The notes under the pieces were generated by a model. It had not been told where the DNA came from and searched no databases. It saw nothing but the letters and a program-made list of their open reading frames with translations. From the NCBI GenBank assembly GCA_021772975.1, contig JAJFKY010000016.1:186001-250000 (forward strand): a stretch of 64,000 bases of DNA, in the 5' to 3' direction. Shown here piece by piece: positions 55,773 to 63,910 of the stretch. The position numbers and the translations under genes are program-made. Every line of letters begins with the position of its first letter. The stretch's first letter is position 1. This DNA is from Gammaproteobacteria bacterium. Its GTDB lineage: Bacteria > Pseudomonadota > Gammaproteobacteria > Xanthomonadales > Wenzhouxiangellaceae.

Positions 55773-55790
55773 ATGACAGTCGCATGACCG
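55773..55790 (-). promoter_or_regulatory. predicted PhoB box of olsF-like gene
   Basis: Read on the minus strand, CGGTCATGCGACTGTCAT has half-sites matching CTGTCAT at 6/7 and 7/7 with an 11-bp period. A TGTATT -10-like element lies 10 bp downstream (55757-55762). The spacer GCGA is GC-rich, unlike typical boxes. Confidence 0.6.
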
Positions 55791-55827
55791 ATCATTATCT
55801 GCCGCCACCTAACCGGATTACCAGCGC

Positions 55828-55884
55828 CTGTCAATCGTTGACAGCAACTGACCTAGCTGCCATCTTCTAGACATTAATATCTAG
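55828..55884. promoter_or_regulatory. two inverted repeats between olsF and the SLC13 gene
   Basis: CTGTCAA-TCG-TTGACAG at 55828-55844 is a perfect 7-3-7 palindrome. At 55867-55884 lies an 18-bp near-palindrome (arms CTAGAcATT/AATaTCTAG). Neither has Pho-box spacing. Either could be the operator of the plus-strand transporter gene. Confidence 0.4.
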
Positions 55885-55932
55885 CCGACAGCCTAAAAAA
55901 CAACGGGTGGCAGGCGCAATAACGGGAGCTTT

Positions 55933-57741
55933 ATGGATCCACAAACCAGCCTCAGCTTTGAAATAGTTGTTGCATTGTTGGTCACGGCGTTGGTGTTTTT
56001 CGGTTTTTTACGGGAAAAACAACCCCCTGATCTGGTGGCCCTGGCCGGAGTAGGTCTGTTGCTGGCGATCGGCATATTACCGGGCGACGATCTATTGTCG
56101 GTATTCAGCAACAGCGCGCCGATTACCATTGCCGCCATGTTTATCCTCAGCGCGGCTTTGGACCAGACTGGCATCATTGCCTGGATGGGTAAGCTGTTCA
56201 AGCGGGCCTCCGGTCAATCCTGGTTACGCGCGATGGTGGTAATGATGCTGCCGGTGATGGTGCTGTCAGCATTTATGAACAACACGCCGATCGTGGTGAT
56301 TTTGACCCCAGTGGTTATCGGGGTTGCCACCGCGCAAGGTAAGTCATCAGGCAAGTATCTGATTCCATTGTCTTTTGTCAGCATCCTGGGGGGCACGTGC
56401 ACATTGCTCGGCACCTCGACTAACATTCTGGTGGATGGCGTAGCGCGGGATCTGGGCATGGAGCCGTTCAGTATTTTTGAAATCAGTGGTGTTGGCCTGT
56501 TGATGGCGGCCGCCGGCGTGCTGTATATGCTGATCTTCGGCTGGTGGCTGTTGCCTTCCAGGACCGCCTTCTCCAGTGATATGCAGGCCGCGCCGGAAAA
56601 ACATTATCTGACTGATCTGGTGGTTACCTATGCATCGCCGCTGGTCGGCCAGGTGCTGGAAGAGACCCCGTTATACAAGCTGGATGGTTTTAAGGTACTG
56701 GACGTACTGCGCGGGGACTACTCTCTGCGCGCCAATATGCATCGGGTCAAGCTGCGTGCCGGTGACCGGGTGCTGCTGGAGTCCGCACTGGATGATCTGA
56801 TCGAACTGCGCCGCTCCGGAGAAAAAATCTATGGTCTGGAAGAGGGCACCGGACAGACTATTCTGGAACCGATTTCCAGCCAGGAAACGCACGTTATCGA
56901 GGCGATTGTCGGTCCGGAGGCACGGGTGCTGGGACGCACCATTGCTGATCTGGACCTGCGCCACCGGTTCGGGGTGTATGTGCTGGCGGTGCATCGCCAC
57001 AAAACCAAACTGACCCGCAATTTTGAGGAAATCCGCCTGCAGGTCGGCGATACGCTGTTGATGGAAGGCCCCAAAAGTGGTCTGGAGCGGCTCTATGCCA
57101 GCCGCCAGTTTGTCAATATCTCGGTAGCCGAACCCAAGGACCTGCGCCGCAGCAAAGCGCCGATCGCGATTGCCGCCATTTTGATGGTGGTTATTCTGGC
57201 TTCGCTGGATATCGCTCCGATTGCACCCTTGGCGATTATCGGTGCGACCGCGGTGGTGCTGTTCGGCTGCGTCTCCAGTGAGGATGCCTACAGTTCCATC
57301 CAGTGGCCGATTCTGATGCTGATTTTTGGCATGCTGGCGATTGGCAATGCGTTGCAGTCCACCGGCGCAATTAACTGGATTGTAGAAAATTCGATCGCCA
57401 TGGTCGGGGACGTCTCGCCGCTGGCTCTGCTGGCCTCGGTGTATGTGGTCACCTCATTACTGACCGCGGTGATGACCAATAACGCCACGGCTATTCTGAT
57501 CACGCCGATCGCCTTTGCGGTCGCGGTGCAGTTTAATCTGGACCCGCGGCCCTTTATGGTCTGCGTGATGCTGGCCGGCAGCGCCAGTTTTGCCACGCCC
57601 ATTGGTTATCAGACCAATACTTTCGTGTATCAGGCCGGCGGCTACCGGTTTGTAGATTTTGTGCGCATCGGTCTGCCGCTGAATATTCTGGTGGCGGTGG
57701 TGGCGATTTACGGTATTCCACTGTTCTGGCCGCTGCAGTAA
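55933..57741 (+). CDS. SLC13/DASS-family transporter with two TrkA-C domains
   Basis: Inner-membrane transporter of 602 residues. About ten transmembrane helices flank a central soluble region (about 220-405) with two RCK_C/TrkA-C domains, for example YKLDGFKVLDVLRGDYSLRAN. Transport-core signature segments are SAFMNNTPIVVILTPVVIG, LGGTCTLLGTSTN and VMTNNATAILITPIAFAV. Such proteins move sulfate, carboxylates or phosphate with sodium; this one cannot be assigned. The GGGAGC Shine-Dalgarno is clear. The stop overlaps the next start (TAATG). Confidence 0.88.
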   Translation: MDPQTSLSFEIVVALLVTALVFFGFLREKQPPDLVALAGVGLLLAIGILPGDDLLSVFSNSAPITIAAMFILSAALDQTGIIAWMGKLFKRASGQSWLRAMVVMMLPVMVLSAFMNNTPIVVILTPVVIGVATAQGKSSGKYLIPLSFVSILGGTCTLLGTSTNILVDGVARDLGMEPFSIFEISGVGLLMAAAGVLYMLIFGWWLLPSRTAFSSDMQAAPEKHYLTDLVVTYASPLVGQVLEETPLYKLDGFKVLDVLRGDYSLRANMHRVKLRAGDRVLLESALDDLIELRRSGEKIYGLEEGTGQTILEPISSQETHVIEAIVGPEARVLGRTIADLDLRHRFGVYVLAVHRHKTKLTRNFEEIRLQVGDTLLMEGPKSGLERLYASRQFVNISVAEPKDLRRSKAPIAIAAILMVVILASLDIAPIAPLAIIGATAVVLFGCVSSEDAYSSIQWPILMLIFGMLAIGNALQSTGAINWIVENSIAMVGDVSPLALLASVYVVTSLLTAVMTNNATAILITPIAFAVAVQFNLDPRPFMVCVMLAGSASFATPIGYQTNTFVYQAGGYRFVDFVRIGLPLNILVAVVAIYGIPLFWPLQ

Positions 57742-59465
57742 TGATCCGCATAGCTGCGCAGGGCGTGTTGTTGTTGCTGGCGTTGCCGGCGCAGGTGGTT
57801 GCACAGGTTTTTACCGATGTCACTGCTTCAGCGGGAGTGACATCGGTTCATCAAAGCTCGCAGACCGTTGTCGATATCGCTGATGCTGAGGACAACACCA
57901 TCAGACCGATTACCGGTATGCACAATACCGCTCAGTTGATGTCTTCCTGGCTGGCTGCCGGCGTGGCCGCCGGTGATTATGACGGCGATGGCTGGCCGGA
58001 TATGTTTGTGATCGGCGGTGATACCGGCGAAAACAAATTATTCCGTAATCTCGGTAATGGCGGTTTTGAAGATAAAACCGTGGCGGCGGGGCTGAATAAC
58101 CTGACCGGAAAAATCGCCGGCGCGGTGTTCGCCGATGTGGACGGTGATCATGATCTGGACCTGTATCTGGGTGGCGCACTGGGACAACAGCCAAGACTCA
58201 TGATCCAGCAGCAGGTGGGCGGTGAAGCTCACTTCAGCGATCATTTCGCCAGCGCTTTTGCCGGTTATCAGGTTGACCGCGCGCCCAACAATTGGGGCGC
58301 CAATTTTGGTGATATCGACAATGATGGCTGCCTGGACGTGTTTCTGCCGCATTCCATGACGCCATTGGGGCCCACGCCTGCCTGGAAAACCGCAGCCGGC
58401 TCGACCCAGCACCTGTGGCGGGGTGATTGCGCCGGTGGCTTTCAGGATGTTTCCGTCAGCAGCGGTGTGGCGGCCATTTTCGATGAGGATAGCTTCCCCA
58501 ACGACGGCCGTGATCAAACCTTTGCCGGGGTGTTTGCCGACGTCAATGAGGATGGCCGGAGCGATTTGCTGATCACCGGAGATGTGGGCAGCAGTCTGGT
58601 GTTGATCAACCAGGGTGACGGCGCTTTTGTGGACGTAACCAACCGTGGAGTTATCGATGACCGCAACGCCATGGGCAGCGCGGTCGGTGACCTGAATCTG
58701 GATGGTCACCTGGACTGGTTTTCATCCAATATTTCCAACCTGGGTGGTTCGCCATTCGGTAATCGTCTGTATTACGGTGACGGTCAGGCCGGATTTACCA
58801 ATGTCTCCGAGAGTGCCGGCATCGTGCAAGGTCTGTGGGGCTGGGGCGCCTGTTTGCTGGATGTTAACCTGGATCGCTATCCGGATATATTCCACGTTAA
58901 TGGTTTTTATTTCGGTAACAACAGCAACCCAGCCATAGCCAGCGGCCGCTTTGATGGTAACCCGGCGGTATTGTTCGTTTCCGACGATGGCAATAGCTTT
59001 ACCGAAATGGCGCAAGCCTGGGGCATTGATGATAGCGGTGAAGGCCGTGGCGTAGCCTGTTTTGATTACGACCGGGACGGTGATCTGGATATCGCCATTG
59101 CCAATTACAAAGGTGATTTCAAACTCTACCGTAATGATTTACCCGAGGCGCAGCAGCGTTATCTGGCCATCGAATTAACTGGCGATGACTTGAACACCGA
59201 GGCGATCGGCGCGGTGGTCATGGTGCAGTCAGAAAACCCTGTTGACAGTGATCAGGTGCTGATGCAACAGATCAAAGCCGGCAGCCATTTTGTATCCGCC
59301 AGTCCGGCTGATGTGCATTTTGGGCTGGGTGACTGGCAAGGTCCTCTGACTGTGAGCATTCATTGGCCAAGTGGGGTTGTGCAAATGCTGAATGCAGTGG
59401 CGGTTAATCAACGTTTGTTATTGGATGAACCGACTGACCGGATTCTGCGTAACGGTTTTGAATAG
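57741..59465 (+). CDS. CRTAC1/ASPIC-UnbV family secreted protein with FG-GAP repeats
   Basis: Exported 574-residue protein with signal peptide (cleavage near VVAQV). It carries FG-GAP/VCBS-like calcium-binding loops AGDYDGDGWPDMF, ADVDGDHDLDLYL, GDIDNDGCLDVFL and CFDYDRDGDLDIA. A C-terminal ASPIC/UnbV domain follows (VSIHWPSGVVQ). Proteins of this group bind calcium and are often surface-associated; enzymatic function is not defined. It is translationally coupled to the SLC13 transporter, suggesting joint work on one substrate. Ends before the REP and terminator region. Confidence 0.85.
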   Translation: MIRIAAQGVLLLLALPAQVVAQVFTDVTASAGVTSVHQSSQTVVDIADAEDNTIRPITGMHNTAQLMSSWLAAGVAAGDYDGDGWPDMFVIGGDTGENKLFRNLGNGGFEDKTVAAGLNNLTGKIAGAVFADVDGDHDLDLYLGGALGQQPRLMIQQQVGGEAHFSDHFASAFAGYQVDRAPNNWGANFGDIDNDGCLDVFLPHSMTPLGPTPAWKTAAGSTQHLWRGDCAGGFQDVSVSSGVAAIFDEDSFPNDGRDQTFAGVFADVNEDGRSDLLITGDVGSSLVLINQGDGAFVDVTNRGVIDDRNAMGSAVGDLNLDGHLDWFSSNISNLGGSPFGNRLYYGDGQAGFTNVSESAGIVQGLWGWGACLLDVNLDRYPDIFHVNGFYFGNNSNPAIASGRFDGNPAVLFVSDDGNSFTEMAQAWGIDDSGEGRGVACFDYDRDGDLDIAIANYKGDFKLYRNDLPEAQQRYLAIELTGDDLNTEAIGAVVMVQSENPVDSDQVLMQQIKAGSHFVSASPADVHFGLGDWQGPLTVSIHWPSGVVQMLNAVAVNQRLLLDEPTDRILRNGFE

Positions 59466-59498
59466 CCGGGAGTGGTTTGTTTTGGCTAGTTTTCATTG

Positions 59499-59586
59499 GT
59501 CGCCCCCAAGGGGGCTCTTACAGCTGGCTGATTTTGAGGGACATCCTGCCGTTGGCTGATTTTGTAAGAGCCCCCTTGGGGGCGAC
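59499..59586. repeat. BIME-like inverted pair of REP units
   Basis: Two 24-bp arms (59499-59522 and 59563-59586) are perfect inverted repeats. Their REP-like core is a CCCCCAAGGGGG palindrome next to GCTCTTACA. The 40-nt spacer holds a direct repeat of GGCTGATTTT. It lies at the 3' end of the CRTAC1 gene. Related units are at 62279-62487. Confidence 0.8.
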
Positions 59587-59595
59587 GCAACCCAC

Positions 59596-59627
59596 AAAAA
59601 AAGCCCCGGTTTACCGGGGCTTTTTTT
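59596..59627. terminator. bidirectional intrinsic terminator
   Basis: Stem GCCCCGG/CCGGGGC with a TTTA loop is flanked by seven A on the left and seven T on the right. It serves both the CRTAC1 gene and the converging ABC permease gene. Confidence 0.92.
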
Positions 59628-59648
59628 AAGCTAAAAACAGCGAGTATT

Positions 59649-60602
59649 TTATCGATCAGTGGCGCGGCTGCGCAGGTAGATGGCGCCAAACAAAAACACC
59701 AGGCCAATCACCATACCAACCCACATATCTACCCGTCCCAATCGAGACAGCGCTTCGCCGATAGTAAATGCGCCTTCCATGCTGCCGGCAAAGGCTTCAT
59801 CAAAGTTATCTCCATCAAACTCTACGGCGATGGGCAAAATGCCTCTGCCGACTCTTTCCAGCAGTAATATCCAAATATTGTATCCGGATAGCTTTAAATT
59901 ATCTGACAAGTTGAGATAGCTTTGGAACAGGCCGATCAAGCCTGGTATGGCAATCGCTATCAACCAGGGCAGACGAGGCGCAAAGGCCGAGCAGAACATA
60001 AACCAGCCGAATATTGGCAGTAACCACAGCATTTGGATAGGAATGGCCACCAATATGTGCAGCCAAACGGATAACAGATTGGATGGTCCCCAGATATTTT
60101 CCCATAACGAGATATCCGCACTCATCGCAAAGCCACTGAATGCCAGTAGATAGACCAGCTGCAGTGCGGATGCGATCAGCATATACACCAGCGGTACCGC
60201 GATGCCCGCGGTCAGCAATTTACTCAGGATGGTATTGCCGTCGGATACCGGCAGTGATTTCCAGAACAGTATGCTGCGGTTTTTGCGCTCATCGTAGAGC
60301 GAGCCAACCAGGTAAAAGAACAGCACAATAAGCATAATGCCGTTAAACTGCACATTGATACTTAACAATACTGCACGCGCCAGGTGCGACTTCATCACCG
60401 CATCCTGGGCCGCCAATTCACGCATGGCTGAATCAGTGAACAAGCGGTTGCCGTCTATTTCACCGGTAAACAGCACCCCCATCAGCAGCAACAAAATGCC
60501 TAAGCCGAAAATGATCAACGGCGCATACTGAAACGCCCAGCGATGTTCCCAGAATTCGCGTCTGACCAGCATCGGCAATTGTTGAAAGTTAACACTGATC
60601 AT
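59649..60602 (-). CDS. ABC-2 type transporter permease
   Basis: Inner-membrane protein of 317 residues with about six hydrophobic helices. No named substrate motif is seen. The gene overlaps the upstream ATPase by 4 bp (ATGA). Together with the GntR gene this is a YtrABC-like operon; such transporters are linked to cell-envelope stress or antimicrobial peptides in other bacteria, here only by analogy. Confidence 0.85.
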   Translation of the reverse strand: MISVNFQQLPMLVRREFWEHRWAFQYAPLIIFGLGILLLLMGVLFTGEIDGNRLFTDSAMRELAAQDAVMKSHLARAVLLSINVQFNGIMLIVLFFYLVGSLYDERKNRSILFWKSLPVSDGNTILSKLLTAGIAVPLVYMLIASALQLVYLLAFSGFAMSADISLWENIWGPSNLLSVWLHILVAIPIQMLWLLPIFGWFMFCSAFAPRLPWLIAIAIPGLIGLFQSYLNLSDNLKLSGYNIWILLLERVGRGILPIAVEFDGDNFDEAFAGSMEGAFTIGEALSRLGRVDMWVGMVIGLVFLFGAIYLRSRATDR

Positions 60603-61537
60603 GCGGCTTCTCCATAGGCGGTGTTAATTGGCTGATCGTCACCATTACCCATGGTAGCCACAAATAAATCAGCCACTGAAGGTGTATGCAGTTCGCCGAG
60701 TTCGCGTAATTGATTGCGATCAGCATCTTCGAACAGCAATACGTGACGGCCAAAAATATGCCGCTCGTGAATGGGCCCCAGGGCTTTGGCGGCCTGCAGT
60801 TTTTCGCTGGTGACCATCACCTCGACATAGCGTTGCTGGACGTCATCCATGCTGCTATCCAGTATGATTTTGCCGTCGCGGATAAATAACAGATCGCTGA
60901 GAATGTGTTCGACTTCTTCGATCTGATGGGTGGTAATAATGATGGTGCGATCGCCATCGAAGTATTCTTCCAGCAGGTGCTGATAGAACTGCTTGCGGAA
61001 AATAATATCCAGCCCAAGTGTCGGCTCATCCAGCACCAGCAGTTTGGCGTCGATGGCCATGACCAGTGCCAGATGCAGCTGTACGACCATACCTTTGGAC
61101 AGACTTTTTACTTTATCCTGTGGTTTGATCTTGGTTTGCCGCAGGTATTTTTTGCATTGCTCCAGCGAAAAACGCGGATGAATGGACTCCATCAGAGTCA
61201 TCAATTGTTTAACCCGGGCCCAGCGCGGCAAAGTAGCGACATCCGCGATAAATGCGACCTGCTGCATCAACTCGTCACGCTCATTGAGCGGGTGATAACC
61301 GAGTACTTTCAATTGACCGGAAAACCCGGCCAGACCCAGTAGTGCTTTTAAGGCAGTGGTTTTGCCCGCGCCATTGGGACCGACCAGGCCGACGATACGG
61401 CCTTGCGGAATGGCCAGATCGATGCTGTCAACCGCAACTTTGCTGCCGTAGCTTTTGCGCAGGCCATGCGCTTCGATCACCAGATTACCGGTTGAGTCAC
61501 CGGGGGTGGCTTTTGCCGCTGTGATTTCGGGATTCAT
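60599..61537 (-). CDS. ABC transporter ATP-binding protein (YtrB-like)
   Basis: ATPase of 312 residues with Walker A GPNGAGKT, a Q-loop region QQVAFIADVATLP, signature VKSLSKGMVVQLHLAL (degenerate LSxGM), Walker B LLVLDEPTLGLD and TTHQIEEVEH. The C-terminal extension of about 80 residues is common in ABC-2 systems. It overlaps the GntR gene by 4 bp, so the three genes are one unit. Confidence 0.92.
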   Translation of the reverse strand: MNPEITAAKATPGDSTGNLVIEAHGLRKSYGSKVAVDSIDLAIPQGRIVGLVGPNGAGKTTALKALLGLAGFSGQLKVLGYHPLNERDELMQQVAFIADVATLPRWARVKQLMTLMESIHPRFSLEQCKKYLRQTKIKPQDKVKSLSKGMVVQLHLALVMAIDAKLLVLDEPTLGLDIIFRKQFYQHLLEEYFDGDRTIIITTHQIEEVEHILSDLLFIRDGKIILDSSMDDVQQRYVEVMVTSEKLQAAKALGPIHERHIFGRHVLLFEDADRNQLRELGELHTPSVADLFVATMGNGDDQPINTAYGEAA

Positions 61538-61914
61538 TCTGACGAGTCCTTGATATGTTGTAACAATGCTGCGTTATCGATACCCAGCTGCCGGGCACGC
61601 TCCAGGGTTTTGGGTAATTCATGCCGCAGAAACTGCTCGCGTTCACTGTTTAATAACTTTTCCCGGGCGCCGGTCATGACAAACATGCCCAGGCCGCGCC
61701 GTTTTTCCACCAGCAGTTCATCGACCAGCAATTGGTAGGCGCGCGACACGGTGATAGGGTTGATCTGTAATTCCACCGCCAGTTGCCGGACCGAAGGCAG
61801 CGCTTCACCTTCAGCCAGCTCGCCGGCCAGAATGCGGTTGACGGTATGATCACGCAGCTGCTGATAAATCGGTTGGGTATCGTCCCAGCGCTCAGTCATA
61901 ACGGCGGCCATCAT
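61534..61914 (-). CDS. GntR-family regulator, YtrA subfamily
   Basis: Transcription factor of 126 residues with an N-terminal winged helix (IYQQLRDHTVNRILAGELAEG, LPSVRQLAVELQINPITVSRAYQLL) and a short C-terminal dimerisation part, the compact YtrA design. It probably represses its own operon through the inverted repeat at 62204-62225. A GGAG Shine-Dalgarno precedes the ATG. Confidence 0.92.
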   Translation of the reverse strand: MMAAVMTERWDDTQPIYQQLRDHTVNRILAGELAEGEALPSVRQLAVELQINPITVSRAYQLLVDELLVEKRRGLGMFVMTGAREKLLNSEREQFLRHELPKTLERARQLGIDNAALLQHIKDSSE

Positions 61915-61961
61915 AGCGGGCTCCGGTCAGTGGCAGGCAATCTGTAGTTAAATACGCCATG

Positions 61962-62183
61962 CTAGCGGGTAATCAGCAGTAAACCGAGGTCCAGCAGGAT
62001 ACTGTTGGTGCTTTTGCCGGTTTCAGCCTGCTGGCTGACGGTGCTGACAGGTTTGCTGTCGAAACCGTCATCTGTAAGCTCACCAGCCGGGAATGGTCCG
62101 GCCTGGGCCAGCAGTAAAACGAAGCCGGTGGCCAATGCAAGACGGTTTGAGATCAAATGTCTGCGGTGCGTATTGGCTAACAT
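61962..62183 (-). CDS. small predicted exported protein
   Basis: Open frame of 73 residues beginning just downstream of the GntR operator, with a signal-peptide-like start (LALATGFVLLLAQAG). It would be the first gene of the ABC operon, 47 bp before gntR. No family is recognised; a GAGAG sequence lies upstream of the ATG. Confidence 0.5.
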   Translation of the reverse strand: MLANTHRRHLISNRLALATGFVLLLAQAGPFPAGELTDDGFDSKPVSTVSQQAETGKSTNSILLDLGLLLITR

Positions 62184-62203
62184 GATGGTGTACTCTCGCT
62201 TTA

Positions 62204-62225
62204 GTGTTGTATTAGACTACAACAC
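62204..62225 (-). promoter_or_regulatory. predicted GntR/YtrA operator
   Basis: GTGTTGTA-TTAGAC-TACAACAC is a perfect 8-6-8 inverted repeat. The minus strand has a TTGGTG-16-TAATAC promoter overlapping it, so binding would block transcription of the small ORF-gntR-ABC operon. Confidence 0.7.
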
Positions 62226-62278
62226 CTAAACACCAAATGCAAATACATCTTTGGTCTAATAATGGATTACGTTAGGAT

Positions 62279-62487
62279 GGTCGCCCGCAAGCGGGCTCTA
62301 CAGAGTTTCCCGATAAATTGTAGGAGCGCACCCGGGCGCGACCGATGTCACCACCAATCTCATCAATACCAGCGCCGGCTGTTACAGGGAGGTGGTCGCG
62401 CCCGGGTGCGCTCCTACGCTTTCGGGTGATCGCGGCCGGGTCCGCTCCTACGGTTTTGAGGGGATCGTGGCCGGGTGCGCTGCTACA
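62279..62487. repeat. cluster of five REP-like units
   Basis: Units at 62279-62302, 62319-62343 (inverted), 62394-62417, 62428-62451 and 62463-62487 share a GGTCGCgCCcGGGtGCGCTCCTAC-like core with GC-rich hairpin potential, resembling REP sequences of Pseudomonas and Xanthomonas relatives. The last unit overlaps the stop codon of the symporter gene. The intervening bases hold no gene. Confidence 0.8.
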
Positions 62488-63889
62488 GTTTCGGGGTTCT
62501 TTTACTGCCGAGTAAGGCCAGAGCTGTTGCCAGTATCAGTGGTATCCAGCGCTCGGCGACATCACCGGGTGTATCCGGACAGGCACTGATCACGATGGTG
62601 CTTAAAAATCCGGTCAGCATAGCCGCCAGCTTCCAGTTCGATTGGATTGCGCCGCGCCACAACATCACCATCAATACCGGCCCAAACGCTGCCCCCAGTG
62701 CCTGCCAGGCAAACAACACCCGTGAGAATATCGCCTCGGGAAAGAAAATCGCCAGAATAATCGCCGCCACACCGATAGCCAGCACTACCCAGCGGGCGGT
62801 GTGCATCTGGCTGTGCTGCATATCGTGGCTGACCGCCGAAGCCGCGGTCAGCAACTGGCTGTCAGCGGTCGACATGATCGCGGACAGTACGCCGGCAATC
62901 ACCACCCCCGCCAGCACCGGATGCAATAACAGTTCGCCGGCCACCAGCAGCACGTCTTCCCGGTTATCCAGTTCTCCCAGCAATACTCGTCCGCACAGAC
63001 CCAGCAACACCATCCCGGCGAATATCACGATTCCCCAGCCAATCGCGATCCGGCGTGCGGTGGGGATTTGCCCGCTGTCCGCCATGGCCATAAACCGATT
63101 GACCACATGCGGTTGTCCGGGGTAGCCGAAACCGATACCGAACAGGCCGGTGACAAATAACATCGCGGTCAGCAATCCGGGTTGATTGACGATGGTCAGC
63201 AGGCCGGGGTCATTCAATGCCCGCAGTCCGGTCAGCAACTGAGCAAAGCCCCCGATTTTGAGCAGTGCCAGCGTGGGTAGTAATAACGACACCGCCAGCA
63301 TCACCATACCTTGCAGTGCGTCAGTCACGCTGGCGGCCCAGAAGCCGCCTAGCCATACGTAAGCGAGCACCACCACCGCGCCGATCACAATCGCCAGTTC
63401 GGCGCTGACCGGGAGAACCCGCGCAAATGTAGTGCCAGCCGCCTGGAACTGGGCGGCAATATAAAACGCAAAGCTGAACAGAATAATCAGCGCGCCAAAC
63501 CAGCGAATTCGGCGTTGTTGAGTAACGGTTTGATTGTCGGTGTTTCCGGCGATGAACTCGACTACCGTAACCGCTCCACTGGCATGACTTTGCCGATGCA
63601 AACGGGGAGCAACCAGGTACCAATTGATTAAAAACCCGGTCAGCACCGCCGGCACCAGCCACACGGCCTGCAATCCCCAGGCAAAAGCCGCACCGCTGAC
63701 ACCGAGTAAACTCCAGGCTGACGAGGAACTGGTTGCGGCACTTAATGAAGCCACCACCGGACCGAGTTTTCGGCCGCCCAGATAAAAATCCTCATTGTCA
63801 TGATTGCGGCGGCTGGCCCACCAGCCGATCGCCAGCAGCACGACCTGGTAAACAACGATAACAGCGATGATGGTAGTGGCGCTGGACAT
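62483..63889 (-). CDS. sodium:solute symporter (SSS family)
   Basis: Membrane transporter of 468 residues with about 13 hydrophobic segments. Family patterns: an N-terminal FYLGGRKLGP, ATSSSSAWSLLGVSGAAFAWG, and GFGYPGQPHVVNRFMAM in the central part, matching PutP-type proteins. The ligand is not predictable; proline is one option. It follows the partial FadH gene with 21 bp between. Confidence 0.88.
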   Translation of the reverse strand: MSSATTIIAVIVVYQVVLLAIGWWASRRNHDNEDFYLGGRKLGPVVASLSAATSSSSAWSLLGVSGAAFAWGLQAVWLVPAVLTGFLINWYLVAPRLHRQSHASGAVTVVEFIAGNTDNQTVTQQRRIRWFGALIILFSFAFYIAAQFQAAGTTFARVLPVSAELAIVIGAVVVLAYVWLGGFWAASVTDALQGMVMLAVSLLLPTLALLKIGGFAQLLTGLRALNDPGLLTIVNQPGLLTAMLFVTGLFGIGFGYPGQPHVVNRFMAMADSGQIPTARRIAIGWGIVIFAGMVLLGLCGRVLLGELDNREDVLLVAGELLLHPVLAGVVIAGVLSAIMSTADSQLLTAASAVSHDMQHSQMHTARWVVLAIGVAAIILAIFFPEAIFSRVLFAWQALGAAFGPVLMVMLWRGAIQSNWKLAAMLTGFLSTIVISACPDTPGDVAERWIPLILATALALLGSKRTPKL

Positions 63890-63910
63890 GTTGATAGCCG
63901 TTGCTTTTAG

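Noticed and set aside
55828-55844. LexA box
   Set aside because: The CTG and CAG arms are 11 bp apart rather than 10, and the inner bases do not resemble the AT-alternating core.
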